A stretch of DNA of 64,000 nt, from the NCBI GenBank assembly GCA_022841915.1, contig JALHQN010000013.1, positions 85,169-149,168 on the forward strand. Direction: 5' to 3'. Shown piece by piece: positions 27,261 to 35,661 of this stretch; positions within the stretch are counted from its first letter, which is position 1, and the number at the start of each line of letters is the position of its first letter. Under the pieces are notes generated by a model, which made no database searches, was not told where the DNA came from, and was given only the letters and a program-made list of their open reading frames with translations. The DNA is from Burkholderiales bacterium (GTDB lineage: Bacteria > Pseudomonadota > Gammaproteobacteria > Burkholderiales > WYBJ01). A program made the position numbers and the translations under genes.

Positions 27261-27833
27261 TTACTTGAACTTGTCTGCGATCTGCAGCAGTTCTTCGGTC
27301 GGTACCAGGCCGCGCGGATCGCCGACCTGTGCATGGCGGACGACCCCGGACTTGTCGACGATGAACCAGGCGCGCTTAGAGCGCAGGTAGGAGGCGATGC
27401 GCTTGGGATCGTCCGCGGCGGTGGCGTCGTCGTTGAGCACGCCGTAGGCGCGGCTCACGATTCGGCGTGTATCTGCCAACAGCGGGTATTTCAGGCCGAG
27501 CTTCTCGGCCCATGCTTGATTGGCTGCATTGAAATCGACACTGATGCCCAGGACCTGGACATTCGCGGCTTCGAACTTTGGGAGATCCAGTTGAAAGCCG
27601 AGCGCCTCCTGCGTTCAAGCGTTGGTGAATGCGCCGATGTAGAAGAAGATCACCACTGCTTTCTTGCCGGCGAAGTCGGCGAGTTTCATTTCCTTGCCGG
27701 TCGAGGAAGGCAAGGCGAAGGACGGCGCCTTGTCGCCGACGTTCAGCGCATGGGCCGAGCCGATTTGCAGGCAGGTCAGAGCGGCGAACACTGCTGCGAC
27801 CCATACGGAAGATCTTCGATTGCCTGTTGCCAT
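27261..27833 (-). CDS. Exported peroxiredoxin-like selenoprotein (UGA at 27617-27615 read as Sec)
   Basis: 190 residues if UGA codon 73 is Sec. ATG 27833 has AAGGAAG just upstream. A signal peptide (VWVAAVFAALTCLQIGSAHA) leads into an AhpC/TSA fold: VGDKAPSFALPSSTG, then FFYIGAFTNA-U-TQE, where the Sec sits exactly at the peroxidatic Cys of FYPxxFTxxC. The conserved Arg is in KRAWFIVD. The frame stays open after the UGA and keeps family features (VLGISVDF, YPLLAD, YGVL) to the natural stop. The usual Pro of PxxxTxxC is Ile. The only Cys lies in the signal peptide, so the mature enzyme would be a 1-Sec type that needs an outside reductant, plausibly the neighbouring Sec-TlpA protein. Its gene is 84 bp downstream of that one. 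Confidence 0.85.
27574..27599 (-). promoter_or_regulatory. Possible weak SECIS hairpin for the peroxiredoxin gene
   Basis: Starting 15 nt after the UGA, the transcript can form GGCUUU / AAAGUU (two G-U pairs) around a 14-nt loop with GG near its apex. The spacing fits a bacterial SECIS but the stem is weak; a competing GGAGGC / GCUUUC stem is also possible. Confidence 0.25.
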
Positions 27834-27917
27834 GTCGCTTCCTTTCACTCGAGGGACGGATGAACCACAACAGCCTGAACCGTCGGCGTCGCGCTGCCCG
27901 CCGACGACCTTGAGGGT

Positions 27918-28496
27918 TTACGGCCGGCGTCCAGCCAGCGCCTTCACGTAATCCCGAAACTGGGACGCATCGAAATCCACCGGCCCGTAGCCTTGCGCGA
28001 CGACCACGCCCTTGCGGTCGACGATGTAGGTCATGGGCACGCCGCGCACCCCGAATTGGCGCGCGACGCTCATCGATTGATCGATCGGCGCGGGGAAGCT
28101 GAACTTGCCTTCTTCCATGACCGGCCTGGCCGCCTGTGCGCCAGTGCCGTCGATCGAGATCGCGAGCACGACGACGCCATCGCTCTTCAACGCTTCATGT
28201 GCCCTCTGCACGGAGGGCATCTCGCCGCGGCAGGTCGTTCACCACGAAGCCCAGAATCGGATCACGGTCACTTGGCCGCGCAGCGATTCCGAGCGCAAGG
28301 TTCCGCCGGCTGTGAGGGGCAGATCGAAGGCTGGCATGGGGGCCGGCTTGGCGGGCGCGTTCAAGCCGGTCGGCAGGGCGGGCTCGGCCGAAAAGGCAGG
28401 TGCCTGCCACAGGGCCAGCGCCGAGGCCAGTGCGCAGAGCGCGGCTCGACGGCGCACCCCATGCGATCTTGTCGTGCGGAAATCGGCAGGCGCCAT
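27918..28496 (-). CDS. Exported TlpA/thioredoxin-like selenoprotein with a U-x-x-C active site (UGA at 28241-28239)
   Basis: 192 residues if UGA codon 86 is Sec. ATG 28496 follows AGGAG. A signal peptide (ALCALASALALWQAPAFSA) is followed by a TlpA/ResA-type thioredoxin fold: AFDLPLTAGGTL, then RFWASW-U-TTC-RGEMPS, which is the family's WASWCxxC with Sec for the first Cys. The cis-Pro loop (GVRGVPMTYIVD) is intact. The frame is open on both sides of the single UGA and the family similarity crosses it. A strong hairpin follows at 28200-28219. The protein should act in the periplasm as a thiol/selenol reductant or disulfide exchanger. It precedes the Sec-peroxiredoxin gene, and tspO lies 92 bp upstream on the same strand. 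Confidence 0.87.
28200..28219 (-). promoter_or_regulatory. Bacterial SECIS-like hairpin for the TlpA selenoprotein
   Basis: On the transcript a 7-bp perfect stem (UGCCCUC / GAGGGCA) closes the loop CGUGCA. It begins 19 nt after the UGA and its apex, which contains GU, is about 30 nt away. This fits the spacing and loop character of bacterial SECIS elements. Confidence 0.68.
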
Positions 28497-28588
28497 GGTC
28501 TTGCTCCTATGACGGGGATGTTCGTTTCGATTGTCGCCGATCGCAGCGCCGATGCATACGATGCGTGCATCGCGTCCGGCGCAGGTGA

Positions 28589-29089
28589 TCAGCCGAGCAG
28601 CGCAGGGTTGAGTCGCCAGGTCGTGAAGTTGAGCACGGCAGCGAAGCTCACCCAGGCAAGATACGGCAGCAAGAGCGCGCCGGCGAGCGGTCGGACGCGC
28701 CAGAAGACCAAGGTGGTCGCCAAGATCAGCGCCAGCAGTGCCAGGATGTCCACGAACGACCACAGCCCTTGCCGCCAGGCGAAATAGAGCCAACTCCAGA
28801 GCGCATTCAATGCGAGTTGCGCCAGGAACAGCGTCAGCGCGCCCCTTGCGTGATGCGCTCCGCGTTCCCGCCACACGAGCCAAGCCGCGATCGCCATCAT
28901 CAGGTAGAGCGCCGTCCAGACAGGCCCGAAAAGCCAGCCGGGTGGCGCCCAATCGGGACGCGTCAGTTCAAGATAGAACTCCGGGGCCTGAACGGAAGCG
29001 ATGCTGCCCAAGGCAGCGGCAACGCCCACGATAACGAGCCATACGAGAAGACCTACGATCTGTCTGGGCAGGGAAAGACGGGATGGCAC
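28589..29089 (-). CDS. tspO: TspO/MBR family tryptophan-rich sensory protein
   Basis: 166 residues from GTG 29089, the usual TspO length; no suitable ATG is nearby, and longer versions would add an Arg-rich non-family leader. Five membrane helices are expected. Family motifs include LTRPDWAPPGW, FGPVWTALYLMMAIAAWLVW, ALNALWSWLYF and the final NFTTWRLNP. TspO proteins bind porphyrins and are linked to tetrapyrrole, oxygen or oxidative-stress responses in the inner or outer membrane. It leads the two exported selenoprotein genes on the same strand, which suggests a shared stress context. Confidence 0.9.
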   Translation of the reverse strand: MPSRLSLPRQIVGLLVWLVIVGVAAALGSIASVQAPEFYLELTRPDWAPPGWLFGPVWTALYLMMAIAAWLVWRERGAHHARGALTLFLAQLALNALWSWLYFAWRQGLWSFVDILALLALILATTLVFWRVRPLAGALLLPYLAWVSFAAVLNFTTWRLNPALLG

Positions 29090-29286
29090 AGGAGGCTCCG
29101 GAAAAGTACGCGAACAGGCGATTGAACTGCGACGACCTCGCGAGTCCTGCAACGACAGCGCCCGGGGAAATCCCAGCCTGCGCGCGATGCGCCGCATCGT
29201 AACACCATCGCGACGGTCGCTTCGTTCGCTGTCAGGCGCGAATCGGCTATGCTCGCCGCTCACGACCGAGGAGGAGGTAGCACCAC

Positions 29287-30060
29287 ATGGCGACGACGAA
29301 CACGAAGTTGGAGTCGGGCAAAGAACTGGCCGGCAAGGTGGCATTGGTGACCGGCGGCGCGCGCAACATCGGTGCGGCGATCTCGCTCGCATTGGCGCAG
29401 GGCGGGGCGTCCGTCGCCATCAACACGCGCGCGTCGCGCGAGGACGGCGAGCGCGTGGTGCAGGAGATTCGCGCGGCGGGCGGGCAGGCCGAACTCTACC
29501 TGGCAGACGTCGCCGATGCCGATGCCGTCAAGCGCATGACCGATGCCGTCCTGCAGCGCTTCGGCAGGATAGACATGCTCGTGTTGAATGCGTCGGTGCG
29601 CAAGGAGACGCCGTTTCTGGAGATCAGTTTCGAGGAGTGGCGCGGCATCATGGGAATCTCCCTCGACGGCTCGTTTCGCCTGTGCCAGGCCTGCCTGCCG
29701 TCGATGGTCGCGAACGGCGGCGGCAGCATCGTCACCCTGGGCGGCATGCAGGCGTTGTCCGGGGCCAAGAAGCGGGTCCACGGCTCGGTGGCCAAGCACG
29801 GCATGGTAGGTCTCACCCGGGCGCTCGCTCGCGAGTTTGCCGAGCATGGGGTGCGCGCGAATTGCGTCGCTCCCGGGCAGATGGACACTGTCCGTGCGGC
29901 CGGCCGTGCACCGCGCGCGGATCCCAAGGCGGCCATTCCGCTGGGGCGTCTGGGCGATGCCCGCGAAATTGCGGACACCGTGCGGTTTTTATGCGGGCCG
30001 GGCGCGAGCTATATCACCGGCCAGACGATACACGTCAATGGCGGCGTGATGATGTTCTGA
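29287..30060 (+). CDS. SDR-family protein with a degenerate active site
   Basis: 257 residues. ATG 29287 follows GGAGGAGG. Cofactor motifs are good (LVTGGARNIGAA, VLNASV), and the end (HVNGGVMMF) fits FabG-like SDRs. The catalytic positions are altered: the usual ISS is TLGG, and the YxxxK position reads GSVAK, so both Ser and Tyr are missing. It may be a divergent reductase with other catalytic groups, or a binding protein. The gene starts about 200 bp from the divergent tspO gene. Confidence 0.82.
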   Translation: MATTNTKLESGKELAGKVALVTGGARNIGAAISLALAQGGASVAINTRASREDGERVVQEIRAAGGQAELYLADVADADAVKRMTDAVLQRFGRIDMLVLNASVRKETPFLEISFEEWRGIMGISLDGSFRLCQACLPSMVANGGGSIVTLGGMQALSGAKKRVHGSVAKHGMVGLTRALAREFAEHGVRANCVAPGQMDTVRAAGRAPRADPKAAIPLGRLGDAREIADTVRFLCGPGASYITGQTIHVNGGVMMF

Positions 30061-30177
30061 GCGGGGAAAAATGCCAGTGCACAACCGGTGTGCAGCCAGT
30101 GCACCGGGAAACGAGCGCAGTCCGGGCGGGCTGCGCTCGAAGTCGGCTCCGTTTGCGGGCCGAGGTCGTACTGCTGC

Positions 30178-30209
30178 GCAGGGAGGTCGCCGCGCAGCGA
30201 CCTCCCTGC
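30178..30209. terminator. Strong bidirectional terminator hairpin
   Basis: A 13-bp perfect stem (GCAGGGAGGTCGC / GCGACCTCCCTGC) with a 6-nt loop lies between the converging SDR (stop 30060) and DUF35 (stop 30225) genes. It is followed on the plus strand by TGTCTTCTTG, which is T-rich but not a pure tract. Confidence 0.75.
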
Positions 30210-30224
30210 CTGTCTTCTTGCGGG

Positions 30225-30626
30225 TCAGACAGGTGCGAACATGGGGATCTGAGTGCCGTTCGCGGTGGCCTTGAAGGTGAGCTTCACCTTTTGTCCGCAG
30301 CGGATGGCGTCGAGATCGCAATCGACGATGTTCGTCATCATGTTCACGCCTTCGTCGAGCGTCACGTAGGCGATGCAATACGGAATGGGACCGGCGCGGC
30401 GCGTGATGCTGTAGGTGTAAATGGTGCCGGTGCCCTTGGCTTCCACCCAGTCGACGTTGGTGCTGAAGCAGTAGGGGCAGATGCCGCGCGGATAGTAGTG
30501 ATACTCGCCGCAATCCTTGCATTTCTTGAGCAGCAGCTTGCCCTGCGCCGTCGCTTCGAAAAAGGGCTCGTCGCCGACGTTCAGGTTCGGGTCGTTGAGC
30601 TTGCGGTCCTGATACGGTGTGGCCAT
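30225..30626 (-). CDS. DUF35 / Zn-ribbon OB-fold protein
   Basis: 133 residues. The N-terminal rubredoxin-like zinc ribbon has two CxxC knuckles (KCKDC and CPYC), followed by the OB-fold part (GTGTIYTYSITRR, YVTLDEG). Proteins of this family pair with thiolase-like partners and help bind acyl-CoA, as in ChsH2 with the Ltp2 retro-aldolase of steroid side-chain breakdown. The start lies 5 bp after the stop of the thiolase-like gene, so the two are one transcript and very likely one complex. Confidence 0.9.
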   Translation of the reverse strand: MATPYQDRKLNDPNLNVGDEPFFEATAQGKLLLKKCKDCGEYHYYPRGICPYCFSTNVDWVEAKGTGTIYTYSITRRAGPIPYCIAYVTLDEGVNMMTNIVDCDLDAIRCGQKVKLTFKATANGTQIPMFAPV

Positions 30627-30631
30627 CGTCG

Positions 30632-31798
30632 TTACTCCCTTTCCATGATCACGGTGGCACTGCCGTGCCGGTGTCCCAGCGAGCCGCCGGTGCCGTGCGC
30701 GAGCGCGATGCCGCAGTTCTTGACCTGCACGGCGGGGTGCGCTTCACCGCGCAGTTGCCGCACGGCCTCGATGACCTTCGTCATGCCGCCGCGGTTGGCC
30801 GGGTGGTTGTTGCACAGGCCGCCGCCGTCGGTATTGAAGGGGAACTTGCCGGTCCCGGCGATCAGGTTGCCGTCGGCGACGAACTTGCCGCCCTGGCCTT
30901 TTTCGCAGAAGCCCAGATCCTCGATCTGCATCACCACGGTGATGGTGAAGCTGTCGTAGATCGAGGCGTACTTGATATCGGCATGCTTGACGCCGGCTTC
31001 CTCGAAGCAGCGCGGGCCGGTCCAGGCCGCGCCGGAGAAGGTGAGGTCGAACTTGCCGCCCATCGTGTGTTTGGGCGCTTCGGCCGCGCCGAGCAGCTTC
31101 ACCAGCGGACGCTTGAGGCTTTTCGCGATCTCGGGACGCGCCATGATCAGGGCGCCGCCGCCATCGCTCACCACGCAACAGTCCAGACGGTGCAGGGGAT
31201 CGGAGACCATGGGCGAATCGAGCACGTCCTGCACCGTCACCACGTCGCGCAGCATCGCGTTCGGATTGTATTGCGCATGATGCGATGCCGCGACCTTGAC
31301 CCAGGCGAGCTGCTCGGCCGTCGTGCCGTACTGATGCATGTGACGCATCGCCGCCATCGCGTACATGTTCACCGTCACCGGGCCGTAGGGCAGCTCGAAA
31401 GGCTCTTCCGGCACACCGGTGCCGCGGCTGCGCACCTGGGTGCCCGACGAGCCCTCCGACCGCGGCCGGCCGGCCAGCGTGATCAGCGCGACGTTGCACT
31501 TGCCGGTAGCGATCGCTTGCGCGGCGTGGCCCACGTGCACGAGGTAGGAGGAGCCGCCCGTGTCGGTGGAGTCGATGTGCTTCAAGCGCAGGCCCATGTA
31601 GTTGGCCATGCCGATGCCGCCCATGCCGGGCGCGTCGCCGGCGCAGAAATAGCCGTCGATGTCGTTCTTGGTGAGTCCGGCGTCTTCGAGGGCGCCTTTT
31701 GCGCATTCAGCATGAAGCTGGGCGACGGATTTGTCCGTCGCCTTGCGCGTGGGGTGCTCGAATGCGCCCACGAGATAGGACTTGCCTTTGATGCTCAT
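30632..31798 (-). CDS. SCP2-type thiolase-like protein lacking the nucleophilic Cys
   Basis: 388 residues. It has the thiolase fold of the lipid-transfer/SCP2 subgroup. Where true thiolases have the acyl-accepting Cys (CxSG), this protein reads DTGGSSYLV, with no Cys. Later active-site regions read GGGLCNNHPANRGG and IALAHGTGG. With its DUF35 partner it more closely fits Ltp2-like aldolases, which split beta-hydroxyacyl-CoA by retro-aldol chemistry, than a thiolase. The substrate may be a steroid or isoprenoid-like acyl-CoA; this is inferred. ATG 31798 opens the two-gene operon. Confidence 0.85.
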   Translation of the reverse strand: MSIKGKSYLVGAFEHPTRKATDKSVAQLHAECAKGALEDAGLTKNDIDGYFCAGDAPGMGGIGMANYMGLRLKHIDSTDTGGSSYLVHVGHAAQAIATGKCNVALITLAGRPRSEGSSGTQVRSRGTGVPEEPFELPYGPVTVNMYAMAAMRHMHQYGTTAEQLAWVKVAASHHAQYNPNAMLRDVVTVQDVLDSPMVSDPLHRLDCCVVSDGGGALIMARPEIAKSLKRPLVKLLGAAEAPKHTMGGKFDLTFSGAAWTGPRCFEEAGVKHADIKYASIYDSFTITVVMQIEDLGFCEKGQGGKFVADGNLIAGTGKFPFNTDGGGLCNNHPANRGGMTKVIEAVRQLRGEAHPAVQVKNCGIALAHGTGGSLGHRHGSATVIMERE

Positions 31799-31941
31799 TG
31801 AGAGTGCTCCTCCATGGGGTGCGATACCAGAGCCGATTCTACTCGCGCAGGCGCTTTGCCGGGAGCAATCCTTGTCTCGGGCCGACGCCGCGCGGGCGTA
31901 AGTCCGTAATCTGGACGGCGGCCCGCGAGTCTGCCTGAGTT

Positions 31942-32931
31942 CTACGGATGTGCGACCTCGAGCACGATCTTGCCGATGTGCGCACTGGATTCCATACGGG
32001 CATGACTTTGGGCCGCCTGCTCCAGAGGAAAGACGCTATCGATCACCGCATCGATGCGGCTGCCCAGATGCGGCCAGACGCGTTCGAGCAGATCGTCGGT
32101 CACCGCGCGTTTCTTCTCCAGAGGCAGGGGCCGCATTTGCGAGGCCGTCACGATCGCGCGCTTGGCGGCGACTGCCGACAAAGGCACCGAAAACTCGCTG
32201 CTCGAGGCGATATGGACCAGCCGACCGTCGTTCGCGATCGCTTCGAGATTGCGTTTGGCGTATTGCCCGCCCACCATGTCGAGTATGACGTCGACACCTC
32301 GACCGCCGGTTGCCTGCTTCACCTCGGCAACGAAATCGGCCGCCTTGTAATTGATGGCATGCTGGGCGCCGAGTTTCAGGCAGGCGTCGCACTTCGCAGC
32401 CGAGCCCGCCGTCGTGATGACCTTGGCACCGGCCAGCCGGCCGAGCTGGATGGCGATGGCGCCGACGCCGCTCGACCCGCCATGCACCAGCAGCCACTCT
32501 CCCGAGACGAGCCGGCCGAGATGAAAGATGTTGAACCAGGCCGTGAACATGGCCTCGGGCAGGCTGGCGGCCTGCTTGAGGTCGTAACCCGCCGGAATCG
32601 GCAGCAGCAGGGATTCGAGCGCGAGGCAGTATTGTGCGTAGCCGCCGCCGCTCACCAGCACGCAGGCGCGGTCGCCGACTTTCCAGCGCGCCACGTCCGC
32701 GCCGACGGCGACGATTTCGCCTGCGACCTCGAGACCGGGAATGTCGGTGGCGCCTTTCGGTCCGAAGCCGCGCTTGCGCTGGCTGCAATCGTGGCGGTTG
32801 ATGCCGGCGTATGCCACCTTGATCAGCACTTCGCCGGCACGGGGCTGAGGTACCGGGCGCAACTCGGGCTTGAGCACTTCCGGTCCGCCCGCGCCCGTGA
32901 TTGAAATGGCAGTCATCGTCGCAGGTAACAT
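31942..32931 (-). CDS. Quinone oxidoreductase of the zinc-free MDR superfamily (PIG3-like)
   Basis: 329 residues from ATG 32931, which has GAGGAGA upstream. The N-terminal GroES-like domain (AGEVLIKVAYAGINRHDCSQR) lacks the zinc ligands of alcohol dehydrogenases. The Rossmann part has LLVHGGSSGVGAIAIQL. The ending (SSAHIGKIVL) is typical of PIG3-like NAD(P)H quinone oxidoreductases. It reduces quinones or activated enones in the cytoplasm. It is divergent from the DedA gene and has no obvious partner. Confidence 0.88.
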   Translation of the reverse strand: MLPATMTAISITGAGGPEVLKPELRPVPQPRAGEVLIKVAYAGINRHDCSQRKRGFGPKGATDIPGLEVAGEIVAVGADVARWKVGDRACVLVSGGGYAQYCLALESLLLPIPAGYDLKQAASLPEAMFTAWFNIFHLGRLVSGEWLLVHGGSSGVGAIAIQLGRLAGAKVITTAGSAAKCDACLKLGAQHAINYKAADFVAEVKQATGGRGVDVILDMVGGQYAKRNLEAIANDGRLVHIASSSEFSVPLSAVAAKRAIVTASQMRPLPLEKKRAVTDDLLERVWPHLGSRIDAVIDSVFPLEQAAQSHARMESSAHIGKIVLEVAHP

Positions 32932-33086
32932 CGGAGATCTCCTCGTGGGGTGGGGCGCAGTCGCGTGGTCGGGCAGGCGGTCGATTCTACTGCGCGAGCG
33001 GCGACCGAGTGCGGCGAGGATTTCAGGGTTTATCATCTGCACCCGCGCAGCCGCGGCAATCGTTGCATTCTAGAGGACCGTCCGAC

Positions 33087-33707
33087 GTGGAGCAGTGGGC
33101 AGCCGAAGTCGTCGCTTTCATTTCGTCGAGCCAGGGGTGGGCCGGCCCGCTCATCGCGACGCTGGCATTCGCCGAGTCGATGGCTTTCCTGTCTCTGCTG
33201 GTTCCGTTCACCGCGATGATCGTCGCCTCCGGGGCCTTGCTGGCAAGCGGAACGCTCGATCCCTGGGTCATCATTCCCTGGGGCATTCTGGGCGCATGTC
33301 TGGGCGATGCGGTGTCCTACTGGATCGGTCGCTACTTCGGTCGGCGCGTGCACCATGTCTGGCCGTTCAAGAACGATCCGGCACTGCTCGATCAAGGCCA
33401 CCGTTTCTTCGCTCGCTGGGGCGTGCTGAGCGTGTTCCTGGGGCGCTTCTTCGGTCCGCTTCGAGCCGTGGTGCCGCTGGTGGCGGGCGTGATGGAGATG
33501 CCGCAGGGGCGATTTCAGGTGGCCAATGTCACCTCGGCGATCGTCTGGTTGCCGCTGTTGATGCTGCCCGGTGCGGTGGCCGGAACGCTGTTTCAGCACG
33601 TCACCGGCTTCGGCGAGAAGGCGTTCGTCTATGTCTTCATCGCCTTCGTGGCTTTTCCGCTCGTGATCGGCTTGATCGTCTGGCTGCGCAAGCGGGCGCG
33701 GCCATGA
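33087..33707 (+). CDS. DedA family membrane protein
   Basis: 206 residues from GTG 33087, with GAGGA about 10 nt upstream. It has several membrane helices and the DedA core: PFTAMIVASGALLASG, GDAVSYWIGRYFGRR, HRFFARWGVLSVFLGRFFGPLRAVVP and GRFQVANVTSAIVW. DedA proteins are inner-membrane proteins, some of which act as undecaprenyl-phosphate or phospholipid flippases. The conserved Arg in GRFFGPLR and the acidic residues are kept. The C-terminus is basic, as expected on the cytoplasmic side. Confidence 0.9.
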   Translation: MEQWAAEVVAFISSSQGWAGPLIATLAFAESMAFLSLLVPFTAMIVASGALLASGTLDPWVIIPWGILGACLGDAVSYWIGRYFGRRVHHVWPFKNDPALLDQGHRFFARWGVLSVFLGRFFGPLRAVVPLVAGVMEMPQGRFQVANVTSAIVWLPLLMLPGAVAGTLFQHVTGFGEKAFVYVFIAFVAFPLVIGLIVWLRKRARP

Positions 33708-33723
33708 ATCCGAACGACGCAGG

Positions 33724-33740
33724 CCGGGGAGCGTCCCCGG
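33724..33740. terminator. GC-rich hairpin between convergent genes
   Basis: A 7-bp perfect stem (CCGGGGA / TCCCCGG) with a GCG loop lies between the DedA and PhoX gene ends. There is no T tract, so termination is only likely. Confidence 0.4.
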
Positions 33741-33753
33741 GGCCGGACGCCCC

Positions 33754-35661
33754 CTAACTGCCGATCTCTTTGCCATCCTCCCTGGAGATGGCAATCACCG
33801 CCGGTCGCGGTGGCAGGTCGGATCGGAAATCCGGCCAGCGGGTCGACGGACGAGCATAGTCGGAACCGCGCTCGTCCCCTGGATGCTGAACGGCGAGGAA
33901 CAGGGTCGAACCGTTTGCCGCGAAGCAGGGGCCGCACACCTCGGCGCCCCGGGGCGCATTGAAGAACAGGCGGGTGATGCCCCGACCAGGGCCGCTCGTA
34001 TCGGCGGCGTAAAGACTGTCGGCGAATCCCGCCGCATGATCCTGACCGTCGGTTGCGATCCAGATCCGGCCGCGCGGGTCGAAGGCGACGTTGTCGGGGC
34101 AGGCGAGCCAGCCGGTGGCGCTCACCGGCCCGGCATAGCGGGCACTTTGCAGTGCGTCCGAGGGGTCGCCTGCGAGCAGGAAAAACTCCCATGCGCACTC
34201 GGTGGCGGTATGGTCCGGTGCGCCGTTCACGCGCGGCGGGACGATCTCGATGATGTGGCCCCAGCGGTTGTTCGCCCGCGGATTGGCCGCGTTGATCTGC
34301 GCCCCGGTACGCGCGTTGTTGTTGGTGAGCACGACGTACACCGCGCCCGTTTCGGGATGCGCCTCGACGTCTTCCGGGCGGTCCATGCTGGTCGCGCCCA
34401 GCAGATCGGCGGCGCGGCGCGCTTCGATCACGACATCGGCCTGGCTGTGGAAGCCGTTGGCCTGCGTCAGCGGACCCTCGCCGTAGACCAGCGGCAGCCA
34501 GTGCATGCGGGCATCGGCGTCGAAGCGGGCGACATAGAGCGTGCCCCGATCCAGCAGGTCGCGATTGGCCTCGGGAGCCTGCGGCTGCCAGCGCGCTTGC
34601 GTGACGAATTTGTACAAGTACTCGAAGCGCTCGTCGTCGCCCATGTAGATCGCGACGCGGCCATCGTGGCTCACGGCCGACGTGGCGCCTTCGTGCTTGA
34701 AGCGTCCGAGCGCCGTGCGCTTGACCGGTGTCGATCGCGGCGCGTAGGGATCGATCTCCACCACCCAGCCGAAACGATTGGGTTCGTTCGGCGTGCGCCG
34801 CAGATCGAAGCGTTCGAAGTGCCGTCCCCAGACATAGAGGCCGCGCCCATGCACTCGGTAGCGTTTGCGCGCGGCCGCCTCCGCATGGCCCTCGGGCTCG
34901 CCGCTGAAGTACAGATGCAGATTCTCCTCGCAGGTCAGCAGGGTGCCCCAGGGGGTGACGCCGCCGGCGCAGTTGTTGAGCGTGCCGATGACGCGCCGGC
35001 CCTCCGGATCCTGGGCGGTGCGCATGCGCGGGTGTCCCGCCGCCGGGCCGCTCAAGGCGATCGGCGTGCTGCGCAGGGTGATGCGCCGGTTGTACGGGCT
35101 GTCGAGCACGGTGCGCCAGCGTCCGTGCTCCATGCGAAGCTCGACCACGCTGACGCCATGCGAGGCCATCTCATGCGCGCAGTGTGCCGCTGTCATGCGC
35201 TCGCGGTCGCTGCGCTCGGTCATGCCCGGCCACATCAACTGTGCCGTGCAGCGTTCGTGATTGGCGCACAGCAAGCCTCGAAGCGATGCCTCGCCCGAAG
35301 CCGGCAAGGGAAAGAAGGCGAGAAAATCGTTGTCGTAGCCGAACTGCTGCTCCTGCGCATCTGCATCCGGGTGCCCGGGCACGAACGCGGGTGCGTCGGC
35401 GAACAGCGGGTCGCCCCAGCGCAGCACGACTTGCGCCACGTAGCCGGGCGGCAGATGATGGCGCTCGTCGAGGCCGCGCGCGATCTCGGCGAAGCCAAGC
35501 GTTGAGCCAGCGCCGGCCGGCATGGCCTGCAGCGCGCTGGGGGCGAGGGCGCCGGCCATGCCGGCAAGGGCGGCCTTGAGGACGTCGCGCCGCGAGACGC
35601 GGGCCTCGATCGCTCGCGCCAAGGCCGTATCGGAGGTGTCGGGGCCCGAATCTGCGCTCAT
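33754..35661 (-). CDS. PhoX-family (DUF839) exported phosphatase
   Basis: 635 residues from ATG 35661, which follows AGGAG. A twin-arginine signal (SRRDVLKAALAGMAGAL, about residues 23-40) sends the folded protein to the periplasm. The body matches PhoX: NHERC near residue 130, NNCAGGVTPWGTLLTCEEN, a WVVEIDPY segment, GDDERFEYLYKFV, and the later RPEDVEAHPETGAVYVVLTNN. PhoX enzymes are Ca/Fe-dependent alkaline phosphatases that release phosphate from organic esters. No Pho box can be asserted by eye. Confidence 0.9.
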   Translation of the reverse strand: MSADSGPDTSDTALARAIEARVSRRDVLKAALAGMAGALAPSALQAMPAGAGSTLGFAEIARGLDERHHLPPGYVAQVVLRWGDPLFADAPAFVPGHPDADAQEQQFGYDNDFLAFFPLPASGEASLRGLLCANHERCTAQLMWPGMTERSDRERMTAAHCAHEMASHGVSVVELRMEHGRWRTVLDSPYNRRITLRSTPIALSGPAAGHPRMRTAQDPEGRRVIGTLNNCAGGVTPWGTLLTCEENLHLYFSGEPEGHAEAAARKRYRVHGRGLYVWGRHFERFDLRRTPNEPNRFGWVVEIDPYAPRSTPVKRTALGRFKHEGATSAVSHDGRVAIYMGDDERFEYLYKFVTQARWQPQAPEANRDLLDRGTLYVARFDADARMHWLPLVYGEGPLTQANGFHSQADVVIEARRAADLLGATSMDRPEDVEAHPETGAVYVVLTNNNARTGAQINAANPRANNRWGHIIEIVPPRVNGAPDHTATECAWEFFLLAGDPSDALQSARYAGPVSATGWLACPDNVAFDPRGRIWIATDGQDHAAGFADSLYAADTSGPGRGITRLFFNAPRGAEVCGPCFAANGSTLFLAVQHPGDERGSDYARPSTRWPDFRSDLPPRPAVIAISREDGKEIGS

